From Hydractinia symbiolongicarpus (lineage: Eukaryota; Cnidaria; Hydrozoa; Anthoathecata; Hydractiniidae): 64,000 nucleotides of DNA. Position 1 is the stretch's first letter; each line of letters starts with the position of its first letter. Under the pieces are notes generated by a model. That model worked only from the letters and a program-made list of their open reading frames with translations. It had not been told where the DNA came from and made no database searches. The DNA lies in the NCBI RefSeq assembly GCF_029227915.1, contig NC_079876.1, positions 10,418,001 through 10,482,000 on the forward strand, read 5' to 3'. This document shows, piece by piece, positions 51,741 to 61,029 of the stretch. A program made the position numbers and the translations under genes.

Positions 51741-54700
51741 GAATGTTATTTCTTGGAGTCCAATTGTCTTACTTTCACATTTTTAAGGTCACAGTCCATA
51801 ATCAGTTCAATTAAGTCCCACAGTCAATCGTTTCATTGTTGAAAGCGATGCAACCTAGTAATATCAGAAAAATATCGCTAAATACATGTTGGTACGAATA
51901 TGTGACCAAACCGTTGAAACTCAAACGGACTGACACCGTTAGAAAGTCAGTGAGATGTAGTATTTGAAACTGTCTCTATTACTTCAACGCGCTAACGGCT
52001 AGGATTGGTCCCACAGTAAGAAACGACTCATTAATCTAAATTTTCAAAAGAAGCGCTACCACAGCGCCCAGTGTAATCGCTGAGTTTCGGCTTTCATGTC
52101 AAATTAAGAAGAATGTTATTTCTTGGAGTCCAATTGTCTCATTTATCATATTTATCAGGTCGCAGTCCAAAGTTAGTTCCATTAAGTCCCACAGTCAATC
52201 GTTTCATTGTTAAAAGCGATGCAACCTAGTAATATCAGAAAAATATCGCTAAATACATGTTGGTACGAATAGGTGACCCAACCGTTGAAACCCAAACGGA
52301 CTGACATCGTTAGAAAGTCAATGAAATGTAGTTTTTGAAACTGTCGCTATTTCTTCAGTGCGTGATAACGGCTAGGATTGGTCCCACAGTAAAAAATGAC
52401 TTATTAATCTAAATTTTTAAATGAAGCACTACCACAGGGCCCAGTGTAATCGCTGAGTTCCGGCAATCATGTCAAATTAAGAAGAATGTTATTTCTTGGA
52501 GTCCAATTTTTTTCATTTATCACATTTATCAGGTCACAGTCCAAAGTTAGTTCCATTAAGTCCCACAGTCAATCGTTTCATTGTTAAAAGCGATGCAACC
52601 TAGTAATATCAGAAAAATATCGCTAAATACATGTTGGTACGAATAGGTGACCCAACCGTTGAAACCCAAACGGACTGACACCGTTAGAAAGTCAGTGAAA
52701 TGTAGTTTTTGAAACTGTCTCTATTACTTCAGCGCGCGATAACGGCTAGGATTGGTCCCACAGTAAAAAATGACTTTTTTATCTTAATGTTTAATTGAAG
52801 CGCTACCACAGCACCTAATGTAATCGCTGAGTTTCGGCAGTCATGTCAAATTAAGAAAAATGTTATTTCTTGGAGTCCAATTGTCTTACTTTCACATTTT
52901 TAAGGTCACAGTCCATAATCAGTTCAATTAAGTCCCACAGTCAATCGTTTCATTGTTGAAAGCGATGCAACCTAGTAATATCAGAAAAATATCGCTAAAT
53001 ACATGTTGGTACGAATATGTGACCCAACCGTTATAACTCAAACGGACTGAACCGTTAGAAAGTCCATGAAATGTAGTTTTTGAAACTGTCGCTATTTCTT
53101 CCGCGCGCAATAACAGCTAGGATTGGTCCCACAGTAAAAATTGACTTATTTATCTAAATTTTTAAATGAAGCGCTACCACAGCGCCCAGTGTAATCGCTG
53201 AGTTTCGGCAATCATGTCAAATTAAGAAGAATGTTATTTCTTGGAGTCCAATTGTCTCACTTATAACATTTATAAGGCCACAGTCCAAAATCAGTTCAAT
53301 TATGTGCCACAGTCAATCGTTTCACTGTTAAAACCAATGCAACATAGTAATATGAGAAAAATATGGCTAAATACATGTTGGTACAAATAGGTGACCCAAC
53401 CGTTGTAACTCAAACGGACTGACACCGTTAGAAAGTCAGTGAGATGTAGTATTTGAAACTGTCTCTATTACTTCAACGCGCTAACGGCTAGGATTGGTCC
53501 CACAGTAAGAAATGACTCATTAATCTAAATTTTCAAAAAGAAGCGCTACCACAGCGCCCAGTGTAATCGCTGAGTTCCGGCAATCATGTCAAATTAAGTA
53601 GAATGTTATTTCTTGGGGTCCAATTTTCTCATTTATCACATTTATCAGGTCACAGTTCAAAGTTAGTTCAGTTAAGTCCCACAGTCAATCGTTTCACTGC
53701 TAAAAACGATGCAACCTAGTAATATCAGATAAATATCGCTAAATACATGTTGGTACGAATAGGTGACCCAACCGTTGTAACTCAAACGAACTGACACCGC
53801 TACAAAGTCAATGAAATGTAGTTTTCTAAACTATCGTTATTTCTTCAGCGCGCAATAACGGGTAGGATTGGTCCCACAGTAAAGAATGACTTATTTATCT
53901 AACTTTTTAAATGAAGCGCTACCACAGCGCCCAGTATAATCGCTGAGTTCCGGCAATCACGTCAAATTAAGAAGAATGTTATTTCTTGGAGTCCGCTTGT
54001 CTCATTTATCATATTTACCAGGTCGCAGTCCAAAGTTAGTTCAATTAAGTCCCACAGTTAATCGTTTCATTGTTAAAAGCGATGCAACCTAGTAATATCA
54101 GAAAAATATCGCTAACTACATGTTGGTACGAATATGTGACCCAACCGTTGTAACTCAAACGGACTGTCATCGTTAGAAAGTCAATGAAATGTAGTTTTTG
54201 AAACTGTCGCTAGTTCTTCAGTGCGCGATAACGGCTAGGATTGGTCTCACAGTAAAAAATGACTTATTATTCTAAACTTTTAAATGAAGCACTACCACAG
54301 GGCCCAGTGTAATCGCTGAGTTTCGGCAATCATGTCAAATTAAGAAGAATGTTCTTTCTTGGAGCCCAATTTTTTTCATTTATCACATTTATCAGGTCAC
54401 AGTCCAAAGTTAGTTCCATTAATTCCCACAGTCAATCGTTTCACTGCTGAAAGCGATGCAACCTAGCAATATCAGATAAATATCGCTAAATACATGTTCG
54501 TACGAATATGTGACCCAACCGTAGAAACTCAAACGGACTGACACCGTTAGAAAGTCAGTGAAATGTAGTATTTGAAACTGTCTCTATTTCTTCAGCGCGC
54601 GCTAACGGCTAGGATTGGTCCCACAGTAAAAAGTGACTTTTTATCTTAATTTTTAATTAAAGCGCTACCACAGCGCCCAGTGTAAGCACTGAGTTTCGGC

Positions 54701-56490
54701 AATCATGTCAAATTAAGAAGAATGTTATTTCTTGGAGTCCAATTGTCTCACTTATAACATTTATAAGGTCACAGTCCAAATCAGTTCAATTATGTGCCAC
54801 AGTCAATCGTTTCACTGTTAAAAGCAATGCATCCTAGTAATATGAGAAAATTATCGCTAAATACATGTTGGTACGAATATGTGACCCAAACGTTATAACT
54901 CAAACGGACTGACACCGTTAGAAAGTCAATGAAATGTAGTTTTTGAAACTGTCGCTATTTCTTCAGCGTGCGATAACGGCTACGATTGGTCCCACAGTAA
55001 AAATTGACTTATTTATCTAAATTTTTAAATGAAGCGCTACCACAGCGCCCATTGTAAGCGCTGAGTTGCGGCAATCATGTCAAATTAAGAAGAATGTTAT
55101 TTCTTGGAGTCCAATTGTCTCATTTATCATATTTATCAGGTCGCAGTCCAAAGTTAGTTCCATTAAGTCCCACAGTCAATCGTTTCATTGTTAAAAGCGA
55201 TGCAACCTAGTAATATCAGAAAAATATCGCTAAATACATGTTGGTACGAATAGGTGACCCAACCGTTGAAACCCAAACGGACTGACATCGTTAGAAAGTC
55301 AATGAAATGTAGTTTTTGAAACTGTCGCTATTTCTTCAGTGCGTGATAACGGCTAAGATTGGTCCCACAGTAAAAAATGACTTATTAATCTAAATTTTTA
55401 AATGAAGCACTACCACAGGGCCCAGTGTAATCGCTGAGTTCCGGCAATCATGTCAAATTAAGAAGAATGTGATTTCTTGGAGTCCAATTTTTTTCATTTA
55501 TCACATTTATCAGGTCACAGTCCAAAGTTAGTTCCATTAAGTCCCACAGTCAATCGTTTCATTGTTAAAAGCGATGCAACCTAGTAATATCAGATAAATA
55601 TCGCTAAATACATGTTGGTACGAATAGGTGACCCAACCGTTGAAACCCCAACGGACTGACACCGTTAGAAAGTCAGTGAAATGTAGTTTTTGAAACTGTC
55701 TCTATTACTTCAGCGCGCGATAACGGCTAGGATTGGTCCCACAGTAAAAAATGACTTTTTTATCTTAATATTTAATTGAAGCGCTACCACAGCTCCTAAT
55801 GTAATCGCTGAGTTTCGGCAGTCATGTCAAATTAAGAAGAATGTTATTTCTTGGAGTCCAATTGTCTTACTTTCACATTTTTAAGGTCACAGTCCATAAT
55901 CAGTTCAATTAAGTCCCACAGTCAATCGTTTCATTGTTGAAAGCGATGCAACCTAGTAATATCAGAAAAATATCGCTAAATACATGTTGGTACGAATATG
56001 TGACCCAACCGTTATAACTCAAACGGACTGAACCGTTAGAAAGTCCATGAAATGTAGTTTTTGAAACTGTCGCTATTTCTTCAGCGCGCGATAACGGCTA
56101 GGATTGGTCCCACAGTAAAAATTGACTTATTTATCTAAATTTTTAAATGAAGCGCTACCACAGCGCCCAGTGTAATCGCTGAGTTTCGGCAATCATGTCA
56201 AATTAAGAAGAATGTTATTTCTTGGAGTCCAATTGTCTCACTTATAACATTTATAAGGCCACAGTCCAAAATCAGTTCAATTTTGTGCCACAGTCAATCG
56301 TTTCACTGTTAAAACCAATGCAACATAGTAATATGAGAAAAATATGGCTAAATACATGTTGGTACAAATAGGTGACCCAACCGTTGTAACTCAAACGGAC
56401 TGACACCGTTAGAAAGTCAGTGAGATGTAGTATTTGAAACTGTCTCTATTACTTCAACGCGCTAACGGCTAGGATTGGTCCCACAGTAAG
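51741..56490. repeat. Thirteen-monomer higher-order repeat E, copy 2 and partial copy 3
   Basis: The block matches copy 1 at an offset of 4,843 bp to about 55.47 kb. From about 55.4 kb it re-enters the same order at an offset of 2,981 bp (eight monomers): CTTAATATTTAATTG at 55,764 pairs with 52,783. Near 56,490 the linker AAATGACTCATTAATC is replaced by AAATGACTTATTTATCTAAC, and the offset drops to 2,607 bp (seven monomers), so one monomer was lost. A 60-codon open frame on the minus strand at 52,928-53,110 is satellite sequence and is not called. Confidence 0.8.
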
Positions 56491-57070
56491 AAATGACTTA
56501 TTTATCTAACTTTTTAAATGAAGCGCTACCACAGCGCCCAGTATAATCGCTGAGTTCCGGCAATCACGTCAAATTAAGAAGAATGTTATTTCTTGGAGTC
56601 CGCTTGTCTCATTTATCATTTTTATCAGGTCGCAGTCCAAAGTTAGTTCGATTAAGTCCCACAGTTAATCGTTTCATTGTTAAAAGCGATGCAACCTAGT
56701 AATATCAGAAAAATATCGCTAACTACATGTTGGTACGAATAGGTGACCCAACCGTTGTAACTCAAACGGACTGACATCGTTAGAAAGTCAATGAAATGTA
56801 GTTTTTGAAACTGTCGCTAGTTCTTCAGTGCGCGATAACGGCTAGGATTGGTCCCACAGTAAAAAATGACTTATTAATCTAAACTTTTAAATGAAGCACT
56901 ACCACAGGGCCCAGTGTAATCGTTGAGTTTCGGCAATCATGTCAAATTAAGAAGAATGTTATTTCTTGGAGTCCAATTGTCTCACTTATAACATTTATAA
57001 GGTCACAGTCCAAATCAGTTCAATTATGTGCCACAGTCAATCGTTTCACTGTTAAAAGGAATGCATCCTA
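56491..57070. repeat. Last satellite monomers before the retrotransposon
   Basis: One and a half monomers of the GAGTCCGCTTGTC and TTGTCTCACTTATAACAT types. The final monomer breaks off after GGAATGCATCCTA, immediately before GTAATAT and the trinucleotide tail of the inserted element. The interrupted monomer is of the AATGCATCCTAGTAATATGA sub-type. It agrees with the sequence that resumes on the far side of copy 1 at 60,345 (GTAATATGAGAAAATTATCG), so this is the original insertion site. Confidence 0.85.
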
Positions 57071-57077
57071 GTAATAT
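57071..57077. repeat. Target-site duplication, left copy (element copy 1)
   Basis: GTAATAT here is repeated at 60,345-60,351 on the other side of the element. An uninterrupted monomer of this sub-type reads CCTAGTAATATGAGAAAATT, with GTAATAT once, so the 7 bp were duplicated on insertion. The right end of this copy overlaps the ATT repeat of the tail, so the true duplication could be a base or two shorter or longer. Confidence 0.7.
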
Positions 57078-57102
57078 TATTATTATTATTATTATTATTA
57101 TT
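57076..57102 (-). repeat. (ATT)9 tail, 3' end of retrotransposon copy 1
   Basis: Nine perfect ATT units on the plus strand, which read as TAA/AAT repeats at the 3' end of the minus-strand element. Short trinucleotide tails instead of poly(A) are known for several non-LTR clades, notably I-type and some CR1-related elements. The tail marks the 3' terminus and, with the 5'-truncated far end, indicates target-primed reverse transcription. Copy 2 has exactly the same nine units. Confidence 0.88.
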
Positions 57103-57391
57103 AAAAGACTATATTCTGGCATATCCATATACAAATATACATAGCTCTTCATCCAGAAAATTTTAAACAAGGGGATTAATAAAATTTAAAATATATGTAT
57201 ATATATACATTATCCTTACACTAAAAGAAATTTCTAATATATATTAAAAAAAAAAATACTAATGATAATATTGTTAAAAGAAACGGACGAGAAAACAAAA
57301 ACAAAAACAAAAACACAGAAGAGAAAGTGCGCGGTTTGAGTAAGGAAAAGTCAATTAACGCATAACAACAGAATGATCCACAAAAAGTTAC
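57103..57391 (-). other. 3' untranslated region of retrotransposon copy 1
   Basis: About 290 bp between the ORF2 stop and the trinucleotide tail hold no open frame. On the plus strand there is a 16-bp perfect palindrome, ATGTATATATATACAT (57,195-57,210), an A9 run at 57,246-57,256 broken only by copy phase, and an ACAAAA repeat at about 57,295-57,315. In living LINEs the 3' UTR is where the reverse transcriptase binds its RNA. Whether the palindrome forms such a hairpin is not known. Copy 2 carries the same sequence at 60,741-61,029. Confidence 0.75.
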
Positions 57392-58072
57392 TTAAATTTC
57401 TTTCAGTAAAAATAATTTTGTCTCTCTTTTAAATGTTATCAGCTTTTTAATCGAGCGAATGTCTTTAGGAAGTCGATTGAAAGACGTAGTTGTTACATCT
57501 TCGAAAGTGTTTTTGCGAAGTGATGTCTTTAATCGAATTTCGTCAGCATTTCGAAGAGTTCTTTTGTGAACAACAATTTCATTTTTCAAATACTTTGGCC
57601 AATTATTCTGATGAACACTTTTAAAGGCTGTGATCATCAAATGCCATTCTCGTCTTTGTTTAATAGGTAACCAACCTAAACGTGTTATATCTTCAGTATG
57701 GCTGTACTTATTCCATACAAAGCTGGCTGCACATATCATCACTTTATGCAGCTTTTGAATTTGGATGGCTGTTAATGGAATATAAACAGTGTCGTTAAAG
57801 TCTAATTTTGACAAGACTAGCATTTCAGCTAATTGTTTTCGTAACTTAAATGGTGCCATGCGTTTTAGTTTACGTAATATAGATAAGATGCCATGACAAC
57901 ACGATACTACACTCTGTACATGATCATTCCAACTTAGGTGTTCATCTAATTTAACACCCAATACAGACCATGTTGGAACTCTTTCAATCTGGAAGTCATC
58001 CAGTTTGATATCAGTACAATCGAGGTCGTTGAGATTGTGTCGTTTTGACATTTGTGATGTTGAAAACACCAT
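57392..58072 (-). pseudogene. Retrotransposon ORF2 fragment: C-terminal domain, copy 1
   Basis: This 226-codon segment overlaps the previous one by 62 bp in the +1 frame and is its natural continuation beyond the frameshift. It contains the LGVKLDEHLSW block (38-48) that follows the reverse transcriptase in many LINE proteins, a long helical, basic stretch, and RLGWLPIKQRREW (131-143), a C-terminal signature seen in CR1/L2/Daphne-like elements. No Cys/His zinc knuckle or RNase H motif is visible. The C-terminus (about 195-226) is rich in Lys and Leu. Residue 158 is Trp here but Arg in copy 2. The listed ATG at 58,070-58,072 is an internal Met codon and not evidence of a separate gene. Confidence 0.87.
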
Positions 58073-59705
58073 TAACTTTGTTTTTTTTCTTGTTCAGAAC
58101 AAGATTGTTATTTGTAGACCATCTTTGAAGTTGACTTATATCTCCGTTTATTTGTTCCTTTGCCTTCGCAAGATTATTTAATTTTGTGGACGTAAACAAA
58201 GTGGTGTCGTCAGCATACTGTAACGTACTCGTTGTCAAATGCATTTCCAGGTCAGTGACGTATAAATTGAAAATAACAGGGCCTAATATTGACCCTTGCG
58301 GCACACCAGATGTGATGTTACAAAATTCAGAGGTCTTATCATTAATTCGCACAATTTGTTTTCTGCCACACAAGTAACTCAAAATTAGTTCAACAAACTC
58401 TTTGGAAAAACCGATTTGGTTGAGTTTCCTCATTGTAGTTTCATATTGAACAGTATCAAAGGCTTTCAAAAAGTCAGCTAATACTACAAGACTGATTTCG
58501 TTTTTACTCATTGCTTCTTTGATATCCGTTCTAAGTTTCATCAACAAAGTAGTCGAGGAGTGTCCTTTTCGGTACCCGGACATCGTTTCGGAATATAAAG
58601 ATTTCTCATCGATAAAGATTATCATTTGTGTAAGGATAAGACGTTCAAATACTTTGGATAAAATAGGAAGGATGGAGATCGGTCGTAGTTCTTTTATTGA
58701 TGTAGGAACATTCACTTTTGGAATAGGTGCGACTCTTGCCACTTTCCATTGACACGGGAAGCATTTTTTCTCAATGCATGTATTTATAATATGTGTTAGA
58801 ACAGAAGAAATTTCATTTGCTAGTAATTTAACATATTTCACTGGTATATCATCAAACCCAGTTGATATATCGTTACGTAGTCCTTTAAGTTCTATAAGTA
58901 CCTCCTCATACTTAACATGTCTGAGTTGAAACATTTTGGAAGTCGATGGTGGTAATGTTTGGAGTACTTCCTTTAAATCAATTTCAGATTTTGGAATTGA
59001 TCCAGTAACTCGCTCAGCTGTTCCGGCAAAAAAAGTGTTTACACTATCAGCGTCAAAATGAAGAGGCTTCGAAGGAGGATGTAAAATTCGATTGATAGTG
59101 TTCCACACTTCTTTCGAGTTTTTAGAACTAAGTGCTTTTCTATAAAAGGAAACTTTAGCTTTCTTGATCTTTTTCTTAACAGAGTTTTTAAGTTGTCGAA
59201 ATTCGTTCCATATCATTTGATCGTTAGTTTCATGAGCAAGTTTTCGAAGTTTATTTCGCTTCGTTTGGTCACTTTTTATGTTTAAAGTATGAATCCATGG
59301 AGATGGTGGTCTTGTTATTTTTGTTCTTCTTAACGGGGCATGTCTATCAATGCAATCTTGCATGAACTTGTGAAGTATCTCCACTTTTTCTTCTGGATCA
59401 TCTATAGCGTATATAACTGATGTCGGTAGGTTCGAGAAATCCGACACAAAAGATTTCCTATCAAACTGCCTTTCATCTCTTATCATTTTATATCGAGGTT
59501 TAAACTTATCGTATTTAATGTTGATGATAGCGTAAGGTCCATCATGGTCACTAATAGTTTCGCATGGTAATACATCAGTATGTGCGATTTTGGTATTATT
59601 GTTAATTATCATATGATCGATCAATGTTGCGCTTAAAGGAGTCGTCCTGGTTGGCTTTGATACTATCTGTTTAAGGTTGAATGCAGATAAAATATTGTTG
59701 TACTA
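58011..59705 (-). pseudogene. Retrotransposon ORF2 fragment: endonuclease end plus reverse transcriptase, copy 1
   Basis: This continues ORF2 in the same frame after the amber codon. Its first open codon conventionally listed as Met (59,622-59,624) is TTG, so it is not a real start. Counting from that codon, SDH (25-27) closes the endonuclease fold; a basic linker follows (about 100-165). Reverse transcriptase blocks then run from about 297 to 515, with RPISILP (314-320), ADFLKAFD (383-390, catalytic Asp), SGVPQGSILGP (439-449) and YADD (470-473, catalytic pair), all intact. The frame is lost at an A8 run (T8 on the plus strand at 58,081-58,088), after which about 25 unrelated residues precede a stop. 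One base fewer in that run would restore continuity with the C-terminal segment. It uses its own RNA as template in living relatives. Confidence 0.9.
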
Positions 59706-60293
59706 TCTTACTTGGCAACATTCTGGTTTGAGAAGATTTATGTTTATGTCCCCTGTTATAAGTAGCAGGCCATCCCATGTTGTTTGGATATAAGTTATCA
59801 AATCTTCAAATTTAGTTAACCAGTCAGAAAAGGAGATGATTCTTTCCGAGCGGTATATGACCCCAAGAAGTAGTTTACTATGCTTGTTTCGGCCATCTAC
59901 CTCGATCCATATATGCTCTAAATTTTCGTACATATCATTAATATCCTTTCGAATGCGATATTTGATCAAACTGTTCACATAAATTCCAACACCCCCTCCT
60001 CGAATTTGGTCTCTATTCACATATTCCATGGAGTAACCAGGTATACGGACGTATTCCAATAAATTAGCATTATTTTTTAGCCATGTTTCGGATAAGCAAA
60101 CAATGTCGAATGGGTGGTCATCCAATAATACCAGTAAATCGTTAAAATTAGATGTCATCGATTGTGTGTTTATGTGCAGTACTCTCAATTTTTGATAATG
60201 TTCATGCAATGCGTGTTGATGACTGCTGTATGTTGCACCTGAAATAGTTGATGAAATAGTTGAATTCAAATCATTCTCTCGAGCAAACGGCAT
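59703..60293 (-). pseudogene. Retrotransposon ORF2 fragment: APE-type endonuclease domain, copy 1
   Basis: This 196-codon segment is the N-terminal part of ORF2. The endonuclease nicks target DNA to prime reverse transcription. Visible family motifs are INTQS (residues 41-45, the Asn site), SETWL (68-72, the catalytic Glu), GGGVGIYV (99-106) and GDININ (181-186, Asp/Asn site). The last motif, SDH, lies past the stop, in the next segment. The segment ends at an amber codon (59,703-59,705). The same frame continues without interruption into the reverse transcriptase segment, as the 669-bp distance between the two start points (a multiple of 3) shows. The ATG at 60,291-60,293 may not be the original start, because the frame is open upstream to the truncated 5' end. 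The identical stop is in copy 2. Confidence 0.88.
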
Positions 60294-60311
60294 TAATAAG
60301 TGTGTACAGTC

Positions 60312-60351
60312 AGTACATGAGAAAATATGAGTAATATGATATATGTAATAT
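60312..60351 (+). other. 5' junction of copy 1 with repeated GTAATATGA
   Basis: Going into the satellite, the plus strand reads ATGAGAAAATATGAG, then GTAATATGAT (60,331-60,340), then ATAT, then GTAATATGAG (60,345-60,354). GTAATATGA and TGAGAAAAT are both pieces of the target monomer, repeated next to the element end. Short target-derived repeats can be added when the truncated cDNA end is joined, so the true element end may be anywhere from about 60,312 to 60,344. The identical junction is at 63,949-63,988. Confidence 0.55.
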
Positions 60352-60708
60352 GAGAAAATTATCGCTAAATAAATGTTAGTACGAATAGGTGACCCAACCG
60401 TTGTAACTCAAACGGACTGACACCGTTAAAAAGTCAATGAAATGTTGTTTTTGAAACTGTCGCTATTTCTTCAGCACGCGATAACGGCTAGGATTGGTCC
60501 CACAGTAAAAAATGACTCATTAATCAAAATTTTCAAAAGAAGCGCTACCACAGCGCCCAGTGTAATCGTTGAGTTTCGGCTTTCATGTCAAATTAAGAAG
60601 AATGTTATTTCTTGGAGTCCAATTGTCTCATTTATCAGGTCACAGTCCAAAGTTAGTTCAATTAAGTCCCACAGTTAATCGTTTCATTGTTAAAAGCGAT
60701 GCAACCTA
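60345..60708. repeat. Single satellite monomer between the two retrotransposon copies
   Basis: One 364-bp monomer begins with the right target duplication of copy 1 and ends at GCAACCTA, just before copy 2. It is short because of a 9-bp deletion at 60,631-60,640: TTTATCATATTTATCAGG has become TTTATCAGG, a loss between two direct TTTATCA repeats. It carries private variants such as AAATAAATGTTAGTACG and CAGCACGCG. Its left end is the AATATGAGAAAATT sub-type, while its right end is the GCGATGCAACCTAG sub-type. A 78-codon plus-strand frame at 60,442-60,678 is satellite sequence and is not called. Confidence 0.88.
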
Positions 60709-60713
60709 GTAAT

Positions 60714-60740
60714 ATTATTATTATTATTATTATTATTATT
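60714..60740 (-). repeat. (ATT)9 tail, 3' end of retrotransposon copy 2
   Basis: Nine ATT units, the same number as in copy 1, preceded by GTAAT (60,709-60,713). A microsatellite tail usually differs between independent insertions, so the identical count supports duplication of an existing insertion. The flanking monomer here (AAAGCGATGCAACCTA) differs in sub-type from that beside copy 1 (AAAGGAATGCATCCTA). Confidence 0.88.
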
Positions 60741-61029
60741 AAAAGACTATATTCTGGCATATCCATATACAAATATACATAGCTCTTCATCCAGAAAATT
60801 TTAAACAAGGGGATTAATAAAATTTAAAATATATGTATATATATACATTATCCTTACACTAAAAGAAATTTCTAATATATATTAAAAAAAAAAATACTAA
60901 TGATAATATTGTTAAAAGAAACGGACGAGAAAACAAAAACAAAAACAAAAACACAGAAGAGAAAGTGCGCGGTTTGAGTAAGGAAAAGTCAATTAACGCA
61001 TAACAACAGAATGATCCACAAAAAGTTAC
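60741..61029 (-). other. 3' untranslated region of retrotransposon copy 2
   Basis: By eye this is the same sequence as the copy 1 3' UTR, including the 16-bp ATGTATATATATACAT palindrome and the ACAAAA repeat. No gene is present. Confidence 0.75.

Larger units (their letters stand above)
1..57070. repeat. 372-bp satellite array, about 153 tandem monomers
   Basis: The anchor AATGTTATTTCTTGG recurs at 61, 433, 805, 1179, 1551, 1923 and 2294, a spacing of 371-374 bp, and continues in one orientation to the retrotransposon. Conserved landmarks in order are AATGTTATTTCTTGGAGTCC, a variable central block, CACAGTCAATCGTTTCA, GATGCAACCTAG, ACATGTTGGTACGAATA, AACCGTTG, AAACGGACTGAC, GAAATGTAGT, TAACGGCTAGGATTGGTCC and GAAGCGCTACCACAGCGCCC. 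The first monomer is 37% GC by hand count and has about 16 CpG, so CpG is not depleted. Stops occur in all frames and no open frame is conserved between monomers, so it is non-coding. Array length, absence of genes and nested higher-order repeats suggest centromeric or pericentromeric heterochromatin; that location is inference. Confidence 0.97.
57078..60344 (-). mobile_element. Non-LTR (LINE) retrotransposon, copy 1, 5'-truncated
   Basis: The element is about 3.27 kb on the minus strand and is flanked by GTAATAT target duplications in satellite DNA. In sense order it has about 50 bp of leader, an APE-like endonuclease region, a linker, a reverse transcriptase, a C-terminal domain, a 3' UTR of about 290 bp and a (TAA)n-type tail. 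No ORF1 is present, and the reading frame is open right back to the 5' junction, so the 5' end is lost by truncation. Domain order and the C-terminal LGWLPI block place it near CR1/L2/Daphne in the Jockey superfamily; the exact clade needs a phylogeny. An in-frame amber codon and a +1 frameshift make it non-autonomous as it stands. Confidence 0.92.

Noticed and set aside
52928-53110. 60-codon open frame on the minus strand in the satellite
   Set aside because: It is satellite sequence with no conservation in the 4,843-bp partner copy beyond the repeat itself; no domain and no start context.
1-57070. CENP-B box in the monomer
   Set aside because: I looked for TTCG followed at the right spacing by A and CGGG on both strands of several monomers and saw no match; TTCGGCAATCATG is not one.
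1-57070. CRISPR array, because of regular direct repeats
   Set aside because: The repeat unit is the whole 372 bp with no unique spacers, and the context is eukaryotic with no cas genes.
1-57070. rDNA spacer or histone/5S tandem gene array
   Set aside because: No monomer has a 5S internal promoter, an rRNA core motif or a histone frame, and all frames contain stops.
58075-58100. Programmed -1 frameshift at the A-AAA-AAC slippery sequence
   Set aside because: The sense sequence AAGAAAAAAAACAAAG does contain A AAA AAC in the right phase. However, a -1 shift there leads to TAA after two codons. The C-terminal segment is in the +1 frame, as expected from one extra A by slippage.
58186-58752. 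Plus-strand open frames opposite the reverse transcriptase (also at 61,824-62,390, 62,978-63,172)
   Set aside because: They are antisense shadows of the strongly supported minus-strand reverse transcriptase, and are duplicated only because the element is.
59703-59705. Amber codon as regulated readthrough between endonuclease and reverse transcriptase
   Set aside because: It falls inside the endonuclease fold, between GDIN and SDH, where a stop would give a useless product. A nonsense mutation shared by descent is simpler.
57071-60715. Two independent insertions of a satellite-targeting retrotransposon
   Set aside because: Tail length, truncation point, junction bases and both lesions are the same, so only one insertion event is shown. 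Target specificity cannot be claimed from it.
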